Position numbers and translations under genes: made by a program. A DNA stretch of 64,000 nt, from assembly GCA_963664465.2 (NCBI GenBank), contig CAXXSU010000004.1, forward strand, positions 62,001 through 126,000. Direction: 5' to 3'. The stretch is from CAVOAK01 sp963664465 (lineage in GTDB: Bacteria; Pseudomonadota; Alphaproteobacteria; UBA8366; CAVOAK01). Below the pieces are notes generated by a model. The model saw nothing but the letters and a program-made list of their open reading frames with translations. It was not told the DNA's origin and did no database searches. Positions 38,458 through 47,276 of the stretch are shown piece by piece. Positions within the stretch are counted from its first letter, which is position 1; each line of letters begins with the position of its first letter.

Positions 38458-39496
38458 ATAGGGTATCCTATTCGCTCTCGTAGTGCCTAGATCTGGGGGG
38501 CAGGGCTGGGTCTGCCCCCGACGAGCTTCTTGTATGGCACGGGCTCCAGTTGCACTGCTTGCTGGAGGAGTCGATAGAACAGGAGGCCGCGAGCTTTGGA
38601 TCGGCGGCGATTGAAGCGGAACGTGAACTCGTCCAGATAGTAATCAAGCTGGGAGGCGCTAATAGCCCCATGGTGAATACCCAGCCACCACCGATCAAGG
38701 AGGCCGGCTACCCGATGAACTTGGGGCATGACAATGTGGGCTGGGTCGCCGCTGGCGGAAATATTTTTCGGCTGGTGTTCGAAGCCGACTCCCGTGAGAC
38801 CGTTGTAGGCTCGCCAGCCATCGGTTCGAATCGTTGCTCCCGGGCACACAGCCGTTTGGACGAAAGGAATGAGGCTCTCGGCGGATGCGTCCTCGACACG
38901 CGCCATGCGGATACGACCGGTGCCCCGACCCCGGATTTCGGCGGCAATCGCGACAATCGATTTCTTGTTTGTTTTCCGCCCCGTAACGCCAACCTCCCGG
39001 CCGCCCACATAGGTTTCGTCGACCTCGACCTCGCCATTCAGAAGCTCTCTGCCCGGTCGAACCATGGCCCGGCGCAGCTTATGGAGCCATGTCCAAGCCG
39101 TTTGATAACCGCCCAGGCCGAGTATTCGTTGAACCCCAAGCGCACTGACGCCGTGCTTCTGATTCGTCACATACCACATCGCCTGGAACCAAAGCCGCAA
39201 CGGTTTCCGCGTACCCTCGAAGATCGTCCCCGCGGTCGGCGACGTCTGACGTTGGCATCCCGCACATCGCTGTTGGCCCCTGGCCGTCACCCACGCCTCG
39301 GTTCCCCCGCAGGCCGGACACCGAAACCCGGCAGGCCAACGGACACGCCGAAGAAAATCCGCACAGGCGGCCTCAGAAGCGAACCAGTCGTCAAATTCCA
39401 TAAGCGTGCGAGGGTAATCGATCCCGCCAACGGGATGGGCAGTATTCTCGGCCATCACAACATCTTGCCACTACGAGAGCGAATAGGATACCCTAT
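38458..39496 (-). mobile_element. IS1595-family element, copy D
   Basis: Same 1,039-bp element, flanked by the duplication TCTCACGA (38450-38457 and 39497-39504), inserted against the direction of the permease gene. Confidence 0.95.
38487..39455 (-). CDS. IS1595 transposase, copy D
   Basis: A 322-residue transposase identical to copies A-C. Confidence 0.9.
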   Translation of the reverse strand: MAENTAHPVGGIDYPRTLMEFDDWFASEAACADFLRRVRWPAGFRCPACGGTEAWVTARGQQRCAGCQRQTSPTAGTIFEGTRKPLRLWFQAMWYVTNQKHGVSALGVQRILGLGGYQTAWTWLHKLRRAMVRPGRELLNGEVEVDETYVGGREVGVTGRKTNKKSIVAIAAEIRGRGTGRIRMARVEDASAESLIPFVQTAVCPGATIRTDGWRAYNGLTGVGFEHQPKNISASGDPAHIVMPQVHRVAGLLDRWWLGIHHGAISASQLDYYLDEFTFRFNRRRSKARGLLFYRLLQQAVQLEPVPYKKLVGGRPSPAPQI

Positions 39497-40214
39497 TCTC
39501 ACGATTGTCGTTTTGGCGATCATCATCGCCAACCTCAACGGCGCGTGCTGGGCCGCATCGCGATTGATTTTCGACATCGGCCGGCAGGGCTGGTTTCCAA
39601 AACGGCTCGCGCTTGGAACGCTCCGTCGTGCGCAACCCCGGCCGGCGATCGCCATGCTGGGCATGCTCCTTTGTTTCGTACTTCTCGGATACGGCTTGGG
39701 ATTTTGGAGTCTTGGCGACCTCCTGAGGATCGCCGGACAAAATTTCTTCATTCTCTACACTCTGTCGGTCGTCGCGTTCATTCGCCTCAGCACGTCGGCG
39801 GGCGCCAAATTATTCGGCGTTGCGACACTGGCGCTCTGCGTGGGTTTTGCCGGCGTATTTACCTGGGGTCTGGCAATGACGCCGTGCTGCCGCAATGTTC
39901 GCAGCGCCATATGCCGTCAAAACGGCAAGTGAAAGATGGCGTCGCCGACGCCGCACGACACATCGCTACAGCGTCGTCACGGGACCTGTCATCGCTGAGC
40001 CACTGGTTGTTGTTCAAGGCAACACGGCTATCGCGCCACATCGAACGATACGGGATGAGAAGTTCCGCCTCAGCGCCTGAGATGGACGTTCGAATTCACG
40101 TAAGTCCACACGCGCAGCTTGGCGAAGCGATCGAGCATCAACCGCCAAGCATACTGGTCGCGCGTGCGGTCGAGCGAGCCTGCTCAGTTCACATATGCTC
40201 ATAGGACCGGGTTG

Positions 40215-40868
40215 ATGACGTCCGGCGTAACCTCACAGCTCCGCGCATCGCCCAGATGTCCAGTAGGCAAGCGCGAAAGAGACGCGCAATTTCTCGACCT
40301 TCTGGGCCGGGTTGGACCGCTCAACCGAATATTGACGGCATTGTGCCGGTCGGCGGAGCAGAGTCATAAGGACGTCTCTGTTTGCCTGCTGCAATACGAC
40401 CAAACAACTCAATCCGTTTCCATAGGTGCGGCTCCGGCATTTCCGTCGGACGTCATCCAGATCGTAAAGCAGCTCAGCGCAAAGGACAGAGCGCAACGTC
40501 GCTTAACCGTCGAACACGCGCCGATCGTCGCTGCAAATGAACAGGTCGACCATCTCCACGCCATACATCGTTGGCTCGCGTTCCGGTACGGCTTTTCCGA
40601 TCATTGGTGTAGTCCACTGACATCGAGGACCGACGGACGCGTATTGGGTATGCTCGGCTTCTACTGTCGGAGCATGCGACATCCAACAGCGTCGGAAACA
40701 ACGTCGATGAAGTCCGTCGGCCGCCTCGCGGCTTTGTTTATTGACCGTAAGTTCGGTGAAGACGAGTGGCGAATGAGCGTCGTTTTGACAGTCGCGAAGA
40801 CACGCAAGACGTTACGCGACAATGTCGTCGTGCGTCACCATAACCGAGAGATACCCCGACAGGCCTGA
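40215..40868 (+). CDS. GAF-domain protein
   Basis: About 217 residues from ATG 40215; an ATG at 40119 would add 32 doubtful residues. The body is a single GAF sensor domain. A helix with FLDLLGRVGPLNRILTALCR is followed by a strand region (CLLQYDQTTQSVSIGAAP), the characteristic HWCSPLTSRTDGRVLGMLGF and the final helix SVGRLAALFIDRKFGE. No output domain is attached, and the ligand cannot be read from the sequence. The last 25 residues are basic and may be disordered. Confidence 0.65.
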   Translation: MTSGVTSQLRASPRCPVGKRERDAQFLDLLGRVGPLNRILTALCRSAEQSHKDVSVCLLQYDQTTQSVSIGAAPAFPSDVIQIVKQLSAKDRAQRRLTVEHAPIVAANEQVDHLHAIHRWLAFRYGFSDHWCSPLTSRTDGRVLGMLGFYCRSMRHPTASETTSMKSVGRLAALFIDRKFGEDEWRMSVVLTVAKTRKTLRDNVVVRHHNREIPRQA

Positions 40869-41051
40869 GTGCCGGACCGGTTCGAATACCCGCGTCCATA
40901 GATAAGTTCTTTCGACTGCGAGCGGACCAAAGGTGTGTCCGGCAGTGCAGATCGCGCGGCCCCAACTTCCCGAGCCGAGATATTCCCGCGGCACATGAGA
41001 GCAGAGTGCTTTCATGCCGTTTCTTTGCCGAGACGCGTCACTGTACCAGCC

Positions 41052-42155
41052 ATGGATCAGCCATCTTGCGCCAGGCGTCGCGAAGGTCTATTTGTTACAA
41101 ATCGATACAAATCGCCGTGGGAGGTAGTCGTGGAGGCGATTTCGGACCAAGACAGGGATTCCCTGTACGCGTTGCCGTTGTCAATTGTTCCTCTGCAGAC
41201 GCAGGGCCTGCGCCATGCGCGCATGGTAAAGAATACCCATCTCGAAAGCGTGCTTGAGTTGTTCCACGAGGAAGACGCGGGCAGTGGTCAGATCGACATT
41301 CGCGATGTCGGCAAGGCATTTGGCTGGTCGAGCGCTCAAGGCCATCCAGACTACGCCATCCTTTACAAGTTGCGGGAGATGCCGAGCTTCGATGTGTATA
41401 GCTTACGGATACTGCTTCGTGAGCAGGACATTCCGGTCAACGACTATGATGAGCTGAAGCTATCCGACAGTAAACAACGCGAACTACGCGACTACATGAA
41501 TCGGTTCACCCGACCTCTCATCTTAAACGTGTACGGTGAAACCGAACTAAATTTGGGTGGCTACGAGGACATCATCAATTTGTTCCGCGACCCCGATGTC
41601 AAGCGCGCCCGCGACAATCTTAGACAGATGTCTCGCAAGCTCGGCATCATGCTGGAGGAAGTGCCGAAGTATCTTGAAGACTATGGCGACATTTTTCTTT
41701 CAATCTCTTATTACCGACGGTGTATGGACCTGCTACAGCCGAGCATGCAGGATCTTATAAGATCGATCGATGAGATCAGCACCAATGTTCAGCTCAAACA
41801 AAACTCCAGCGTGACGCGCAGTTGTGCCCGGATGAAGTCTACGCTGACCAATCTGAAGAAGGTCGTCGACAGCCGCTTTGCTTTGTTCCAGAGCAGCAGC
41901 ACGGAGATGTGGAAGGATCTCGATGCGGCAAAGTTCCGCGAGTTTGAATCGATGATTCAGAGCAACCACACAATGATTGGCGGCGTGCTTTGCGCCTTGA
42001 CCGTCAAGATGGACGCCTGGGCGAAGAAGTTCCCGGATCGCGATACAGGCGGTCCAAATCGGCGGGCTGATTTCATCATTTCCGAAATGGTTCAGGGGAT
42101 CGAAAACATCGGTCGCAGCAAGGCCGCAGTCACAAGAAAAAGCCGAATGCACTAG
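41052..42155 (+). CDS. Conserved-looking helical protein, unknown
   Basis: A 367-residue protein from ATG 41052 (frame open from 40935). I do not recognise a family. It is soluble and largely helical, with an N-terminal segment YKSPWEVVVEAISDQDRDSL. A central region (LRDYMNRFTRPLILNVYGE, NLGGYEDIINLF) is followed by long helices (LLQPSMQDLIRSIDEISTN, RMKSTLTNLKKVVDSRFALF) that could form a coiled coil. Its TAG stop lies exactly at the TA target of the IS427-type element, and the stop is kept with or without the insertion. Confidence 0.6.
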   Translation: MDQPSCARRREGLFVTNRYKSPWEVVVEAISDQDRDSLYALPLSIVPLQTQGLRHARMVKNTHLESVLELFHEEDAGSGQIDIRDVGKAFGWSSAQGHPDYAILYKLREMPSFDVYSLRILLREQDIPVNDYDELKLSDSKQRELRDYMNRFTRPLILNVYGETELNLGGYEDIINLFRDPDVKRARDNLRQMSRKLGIMLEEVPKYLEDYGDIFLSISYYRRCMDLLQPSMQDLIRSIDEISTNVQLKQNSSVTRSCARMKSTLTNLKKVVDSRFALFQSSSTEMWKDLDAAKFREFESMIQSNHTMIGGVLCALTVKMDAWAKKFPDRDTGGPNRRADFIISEMVQGIENIGRSKAAVTRKSRMH

Positions 42156-43000
42156 GGTCCGGACTCATTACAGCCACCAGATGACGGCGGCGGCAAGGGC
42201 GATTGCGGCGATGAAGTTTTTGATGTTGCGGTCGAAGCGGGTGGCTATACGGCGCCAGTCCTTGAGGCGGCAAAACATGCGCTCGATGATGTTGCGCTGC
42301 CTGTAGACGGTCTTGTCATAATGGTATTGGACCTTGCGGTTCTTGCGCGGTGGGATGACGGCCGTGGTTCCACGTTCTGCCAGCCAGTCGCGCAGGGCTT
42401 TGCTGTCATAGCCCTTGTCGGCGACGAGTTCGGCGGCGGGCGGCATGGCTTCGATACAGCGCTGGGCGACCTTGCAATCATGGACGTTTCCTGGTGTCAG
42501 GAGCAGGACGAGGGGCCTGCCTTTCGCATCGCAGACAGCGTGGAGCTTGGTGTTGCGGCCCCCCTTGGTGCGGCCGATGCCATGGGCCAAGGCCCCCCTT
42601 TTCCGCCGCCGGCGCAGCGATGAACCTTGATGCAGGTTGAATCGATGAACAGCCGGTCGGGGGCGTCTTCGCCGCCCGCCAGCGCGCTGAATATCCGTTC
42701 CCAGATGCCGCGCTCCGCCCAGCGTACAAAGCGGTTGTAGAGCGTCTTCTTCGGTCCGTAGACCTCACGCGGACAGTCGGCCCAGCGCCCGCCATTCCTC
42801 AGGGCATGGACGATCCCGCTCAGCACCCGGCGATCGTCAACGCGCGCCATGCCGCGCGTATCCGTCGGCAAAAGCGGCCCAATCCGAGCCCATTGCGCAT
42901 CCGAAAACCAAAAGAAATCCGACATTTCCATCGCCTCCTCGCTGGAAACAATGAATCATGCCAGCCCCGCTTTGGGAATCCCCTTAATGGGTCCGGACCC
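42155..43000 (-). mobile_element. IS427-type element, copy 2
   Basis: An 846-bp element like copy 1 but inverted, flanked by TA (42153-42154 and 43001-43002). It sits at the stop codon of the preceding gene, with little or no coding effect. Confidence 0.92.
42168..42931 (-). CDS. IS427-type transposase, copy 2 (two frames)
   Basis: Same two overlapping frames as copy 1 (42497-42931 and 42168-42590). At the frame overlap this copy reads GGAAAAGGGGGGCC, one base different from copy 1, giving an A4G6 run, which is a stronger slippery site. The remaining protein sequence appears the same. Confidence 0.85.
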
Positions 43001-43132
43001 TAGTGCAGGGGCGCCTGAATTTTGAGGTCTGACGCCAGGGCATTCTAGCGCTCACCTTCATATATTTACATCCACGGCTTGCGCCGCGCATTCGGCCACC
43101 GTCTTTCAATTGACCTGTTGCCGCTATCAGGC

Positions 43133-43882
43133 ATGATGCGTGACCTGTTCAATTCCCTTCGTCGAGGCGCGGCCACTTTGAACGCCCGAAAAAAAGTCGC
43201 TGTGGTTACTGGAGCCAATCGCGGACTCGGGCTTGAAGCCTGCCGCCAGCTAGCTCACCTCGGATTTTCCGTCGTCCTGACGGCACGCGACGCGAAGAGT
43301 GGCGAGGCCGCGGCAAAATCGCTCCGCGAGCAGGACGTCGATGTGCGCTTCCATCCGCTCGACGTGACCGACGACAACAGTGTCACAGCCCTCGCGGGAT
43401 TTTTGGAGAAAGAGTTCGGGCATCTCGATGTTCTGATCAACAACGCCGGAATTTCGGTATCCGGCGGTTCGACCAACGTCTTGGACGAGAATATTGATAC
43501 CGTCCGTCAGACTCTGGAGACGAACACTCTTGGCCCCCTAAACATCATTCAAAAACTTGTTCCCCTGATGCAGGGAGACGGCCGTATCGTCAATCTGTCG
43601 TCCGGGATGGGGCAACTGACCGACATGGGCAGCAGCGCGGCCGCCTACCGCATGTCGAAGACTGCGCTCAATGCAGTGACGCGACTTGCCGCGAACGCCG
43701 TACAAGGTTCAAAGGTCAAGGTGAATTCGGCCTGCCCCGGCTGGGTTCGCACGGATATGGGAGGGAGCGGCGCTCCACGGTCGCTGGAACAGGGCGTTGA
43801 AACCGTAATCTGGCTTGCGACGTTGCCCGACGATGGTCCAAGTGGTGGTTTCTTCCGCGATAAGAAATCCATACCGTGGTGA
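43133..43882 (+). CDS. Short-chain dehydrogenase/reductase
   Basis: About 250 residues. The Rossmann NAD(P) motif is TGANRGLG (about residues 26-33), the NNAG motif is present in DVLINNAGISVS, and the catalytic Ser-Tyr-Lys is LSSG...YRMSK (about residues 163-185). CPGWVRTDMGG follows, as in carbonyl-reductase-like SDRs. Candidate starts are 43133/43136, with 43079 less likely. Substrate unknown. It opens a rightward group with the deacetylase and RidA genes. Confidence 0.85.
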   Translation: MMRDLFNSLRRGAATLNARKKVAVVTGANRGLGLEACRQLAHLGFSVVLTARDAKSGEAAAKSLREQDVDVRFHPLDVTDDNSVTALAGFLEKEFGHLDVLINNAGISVSGGSTNVLDENIDTVRQTLETNTLGPLNIIQKLVPLMQGDGRIVNLSSGMGQLTDMGSSAAAYRMSKTALNAVTRLAANAVQGSKVKVNSACPGWVRTDMGGSGAPRSLEQGVETVIWLATLPDDGPSGGFFRDKKSIPW

Positions 43883-43968
43883 ACCGCAACACGCACCTGC
43901 ACTTGGTGCAATCACCGCATTCAATTTAGAATTGGCGCGGAGACCCCGCGCCAGGGAGAGGACCTGCA

Positions 43969-44844
43969 ATGTTGCCCCGTGAACGCTTCGACTACTCGGC
44001 GATAATCGACCGGCCCGCGCTCAAGTTACCGGGAGATGCCCGCATCGTCGTCTGGACGATCGTAAACGTCGAAGAATGGGACATAGCCAACCCTATCCCG
44101 CGCGGTGTTTTATCGCCGCCGGCGGGCGTCAGCGTGTCACCGGACGTTGCCAATTGGGCGTGGCACGAATACGGAATGAGGGTTGGTTTCTGGCGCATGA
44201 AAGCAGCGCTCGACCGGGCCGGCATTAAGGCGACGACCGCAATCAATGGTTCGGTCTGCCAATCCTACCCACGCATTGCCGAGGCGATGAGAGACGCAGA
44301 CTGGGAATTCATGGGGCATGGGTTCAAGCAGCAAGCCATGCATCTTGCGGCCGATCAGGTAGGCGTGGTGAAGCAGACCGTTGACGCAATCCGTGACTTC
44401 ACCGGCTCCCCTCCGCGGGGCTGGCTCGGCCCAGGCCTCACGGAAACCAACGACACGCCAGAAATTCTCGCCGATGCCGGCATCGAGTATGTCTGTGACT
44501 GGGTGATGGACGACCAGCCCTGCGTGATCAAGACGCAGTCAAAGCCACTCGTGATGATTCCCTACTGTCTGGAAATCAACGATATTCCGATGATGGTCGT
44601 CCAACACCACGAGTCGCGCGTGCTCTATGAGCGAACAATCGATCAGTTCGAACGCCTCTACGAGGAGGGCAAGGACAGTGCTCGCGTTATGGCGATCTGC
44701 GTGCACCCGTATGTCAGCGGCGTCCCTCACCGCATCAAATATTTCGAACGCATTTATGAGGATTTGGCGACACGCCCTGGCGTACTGTTCTGGACAGGTG
44801 AGCAGATTCTTGACTGGTATCGCGAGGCGGCACTTTCCGCCTGA
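43969..44844 (+). CDS. Polysaccharide-deacetylase-family hydrolase (PuuE-like)
   Basis: A 291-residue NodB-fold protein of the subgroup that includes cofactor-independent allantoinase PuuE and related C-N hydrolases. It shows ARIVVWTIVNVEEWD, AINGSVCQSYPRIAEAM, WEFMGHGFKQQ, GWLGPGLTETNDTPEIL and AICVHPYVSGVPHR near the end. The context (RidA, flavin reductase, amidohydrolase) favours hydrolysis of a small amide or ring compound over a polysaccharide. A GGAGAGGACC sequence before ATG 43969 fits a ribosome site. Confidence 0.75.
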   Translation: MLPRERFDYSAIIDRPALKLPGDARIVVWTIVNVEEWDIANPIPRGVLSPPAGVSVSPDVANWAWHEYGMRVGFWRMKAALDRAGIKATTAINGSVCQSYPRIAEAMRDADWEFMGHGFKQQAMHLAADQVGVVKQTVDAIRDFTGSPPRGWLGPGLTETNDTPEILADAGIEYVCDWVMDDQPCVIKTQSKPLVMIPYCLEINDIPMMVVQHHESRVLYERTIDQFERLYEEGKDSARVMAICVHPYVSGVPHRIKYFERIYEDLATRPGVLFWTGEQILDWYREAALSA

Positions 44845-44943
44845 TAGGTTTATCGCTGCCATGAGTGTTACGACCATCGCAGCAGGTGACGACCGCATGG
44901 TAGTCGGTACATGCAATATTGATCGGTAATACGGAGGACAACC

Positions 44944-45336
44944 TTGAAGAAGACGCATATCAAGCCGCAGGCAATGCACACGCCGTTCAGTCACTATTCA
45001 CACGCCGTATCGGTCGAAGGCGCGCAACGCATCATCTTTTGCGCGGGTCAGGTTGCCGGCGATGCCGAAGGAAATATTCTCGGACCAAATGACTTCGATG
45101 CGCAGGGCGAACTTGTTATTGCCAATATCAAGCAGGTTCTCGCCGAAGCTGACGCCACCTTGAGCGACGTCGTCAAACTAGTGAGCTACGTGTGCTCGCC
45201 GCACGACGTACAGAAGCTACGCGCGTTGGTTCAAAAACACTTTCCGGAAAATCCTCCGGCCAACACGATTTGTGTGCTTCGGGGGCTAGCAAACCCCGAT
45301 TACCTGTTGGAGATCGATGCGACGGCCGTCGTATAG
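44944..45336 (+). CDS. RidA/YjgF-family protein
   Basis: A 130-residue Rid protein starting at TTG 44944 after GGAGGACAACC. It has HYSHAVSVEGAQRIIFCAGQVAGD, then NIKQVLAEADATLSDVVKLVSYV and the C-terminal CVLRGLANPDYLLEIDATAVV with the arginine and glutamate that bind imine carboxyl groups in RidA. Members hydrolyse reactive enamine/imine intermediates. It lies 100 bases after the deacetylase gene and is probably co-transcribed. Confidence 0.85.
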   Translation: MKKTHIKPQAMHTPFSHYSHAVSVEGAQRIIFCAGQVAGDAEGNILGPNDFDAQGELVIANIKQVLAEADATLSDVVKLVSYVCSPHDVQKLRALVQKHFPENPPANTICVLRGLANPDYLLEIDATAVV

Positions 45337-45512
45337 GACGCGCCCAACACGCGGTCCAGGGCATTTGAGCTTGCCAAATTCTCATCGAGATAGGCGGCCA
45401 TCTCCTGTGAGACAGCAAGCTCCGCCGTATCTTCCGACTCGCCCGTTGGCGTAGGCAGGTCGGCGCTCGTGATGAGACGAAATTCTTCCCGGCTGTTGTC
45501 GGAATGCGTCAC
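45300..45512 (-). CDS. Small hypothetical protein
   Basis: A 70-residue acidic frame (MTHSDNSREEFRLITSADLP, SQEMAAYLDENLASSNALDR) that overlaps the end of the RidA gene by 37 bases on the opposite strand. It has no recognised domain. Amphipathic helix-like content and a clean start make it possible, but it may be chance. Confidence 0.3.
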   Translation of the reverse strand: MTHSDNSREEFRLITSADLPTPTGESEDTAELAVSQEMAAYLDENLASSNALDRVLGASYTTAVASISNR

Positions 45513-45593
45513 AGGTCCAAAAGACAGTTTCGGCTACAGAAACCGGATATCCGCCATCCTCCGTTCGACGGGCTAGGATGGAGTATCATCACA

Positions 45594-46632
45594 ATAGGGT
45601 ATCCTATTCGCTCTCGTAGTGGCAAGATGTTGTGATGGCCGAGAATACTGCCCATCCCGTTGGCGGGATCGATTACCCTCGCACGCTTATGGAATTTGAC
45701 GACTGGTTCGCTTCTGAGGCCGCCTGTGCGGATTTTCTTCGGCGTGTCCGTTGGCCTGCCGGGTTTCGGTGTCCGGCCTGCGGGGGAACCGAGGCGTGGG
45801 TGACGGCCAGGGGCCAACAGCGATGTGCGGGATGCCAACGTCAGACGTCGCCGACCGCGGGGACGATCTTCGAGGGTACGCGGAAACCGTTGCGGCTTTG
45901 GTTCCAGGCGATGTGGTATGTGACGAATCAGAAGCACGGCGTCAGTGCGCTTGGGGTTCAACGAATACTCGGCCTGGGCGGTTATCAAACGGCTTGGACA
46001 TGGCTCCATAAGCTGCGCCGGGCCATGGTTCGACCGGGCAGAGAGCTTCTGAATGGCGAGGTCGAGGTCGACGAAACCTATGTGGGCGGCCGGGAGGTTG
46101 GCGTTACGGGGCGGAAAACAAACAAGAAATCGATTGTCGCGATTGCCGCCGAAATCCGGGGTCGGGGCACCGGTCGTATCCGCATGGCGCGTGTCGAGGA
46201 CGCATCCGCCGAGAGCCTCATTCCTTTCGTCCAAACGGCTGTGTGCCCGGGAGCAACGATTCGAACCGATGGCTGGCGAGCCTACAACGGTCTCACGGGA
46301 GTCGGCTTCGAACACCAGCCGAAAAATATTTCCGCCAGCGGCGACCCAGCCCACATTGTCATGCCCCAAGTTCATCGGGTAGCCGGCCTCCTTGATCGGT
46401 GGTGGCTGGGTATTCACCATGGGGCTATTAGCGCCTCCCAGCTTGATTACTATCTGGACGAGTTCACGTTCCGCTTCAATCGCCGCCGATCCAAAGCTCG
46501 CGGCCTCCTGTTCTATCGACTCCTCCAGCAAGCAGTGCAACTGGAGCCCGTGCCATACAAGAAGCTCGTCGGGGGCAGACCCAGCCCTGCCCCCCAGATC
46601 TAGGCACTACGAGAGCGAATAGGATACCCTAT
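45594..46632 (+). mobile_element. IS1595-family element, copy E
   Basis: Same element, flanked by TCATCACA (45586-45593 and 46633-46640). It lies at the extreme 3' end of the flavin reductase gene. Confidence 0.95.
45635..46603 (+). CDS. IS1595 transposase, copy E
   Basis: A 322-residue transposase identical to the other copies. Confidence 0.9.
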   Translation: MAENTAHPVGGIDYPRTLMEFDDWFASEAACADFLRRVRWPAGFRCPACGGTEAWVTARGQQRCAGCQRQTSPTAGTIFEGTRKPLRLWFQAMWYVTNQKHGVSALGVQRILGLGGYQTAWTWLHKLRRAMVRPGRELLNGEVEVDETYVGGREVGVTGRKTNKKSIVAIAAEIRGRGTGRIRMARVEDASAESLIPFVQTAVCPGATIRTDGWRAYNGLTGVGFEHQPKNISASGDPAHIVMPQVHRVAGLLDRWWLGIHHGAISASQLDYYLDEFTFRFNRRRSKARGLLFYRLLQQAVQLEPVPYKKLVGGRPSPAPQI

Positions 46633-47162
46633 TCATCACAATCTCCAGCGGTACCTGCTTCGCGCGTCGTATTAACTTGTTTGCCTTCGGTACTGTACCG
46701 GCCACCGAAAAAAATCAGGGGTTGGCCTTCGGCAAAATGAAAGTGATCGACGTTACCGACGAAAATGAAATGATCTCCACCGTCATGACAAGCTGCCTTG
46801 CTGCATTCGAAGTAAGCGAGGCACGAAGGTAACAACGGGATGCCGTTGGCCCCGGTCTGCAGATCAACGTCCGCAAATCTATCGCCCAGGGACGAGGAAA
46901 ACAGATCGGAAAGGTGCTTTTGTTCCGAGGACAATATGTTTATGGCAAACTTCTCGGACTCCAGAAATATTTCGACGTTCGGCGTGTCCTTCCACAGGCT
47001 CCACAGAATCATTGGCGGATCCAACGACAAGGAGTTGAACGAATTTACCGTGAGACCTTCCGGATCGCCGCTCTTCGTCCGCGTCGTGACAATCGTAACA
47101 CCGGTTGCGAACAAACCCAGTGCATCACGTAAATTTCGCTGATCGATGGTTTGCTCGTCCAT
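46629..47162 (-). CDS. Flavin reductase (HpaC/RutF-type)
   Basis: A 177-residue flavin:NAD(P)H reductase-like protein. It shows LRDALGLFATGVTIVTTRTK, GLTVNSFNSLSLDPPMILWSL and a C-terminal DHFHFAEGQPLIFFGGRY, the usual split-barrel features. Such proteins supply reduced FMN/FAD to a two-component monooxygenase; none is in the window. The stop TAG is supplied by IS1595 copy E: without the element the last residues would be DDTPS rather than DE. The change is outside the fold, so function is probably kept. Confidence 0.85.
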   Translation of the reverse strand: MDEQTIDQRNLRDALGLFATGVTIVTTRTKSGDPEGLTVNSFNSLSLDPPMILWSLWKDTPNVEIFLESEKFAINILSSEQKHLSDLFSSSLGDRFADVDLQTGANGIPLLPSCLAYFECSKAACHDGGDHFIFVGNVDHFHFAEGQPLIFFGGRYSTEGKQVNTTREAGTAGDCDE

Positions 47163-47276
47163 CCGCTAGATGGCCTCCTGTTCAACTTTCATCCGTGTTC
47201 TGCGTGATGCGTCAATTCATAGAGTGTTGGAGAGAAAATATCACGGTAGCGACGCCAGCCGAAACCCAACCTCGAA

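Larger units (their letters stand above)
37608..39932 (+). pseudogene. APC-family amino-acid permease, split by IS1595
   Basis: The 5' part (37608-38457) begins DRTIGLYGAVTLAVGIVLGAG and carries about eight membrane helices up to SAGPILT. The 3' part (39505-39932) continues IVVLAIIIANLNGACWAASR. Removing the IS and one TCTCACGA restores the frame. Motifs such as GAGMLSLPGLVYQESGG and FFAYTGWEMLSFTAEEFKNP are typical of APC amino-acid or amine transporters. The C-terminus in this frame (TPCCRNVRSAICR) looks wrong; a different frame from about 39,895 reads FAAPYAVKTASERWRRRR, so a small frameshift near 39,885 is possible. Confidence 0.85.
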
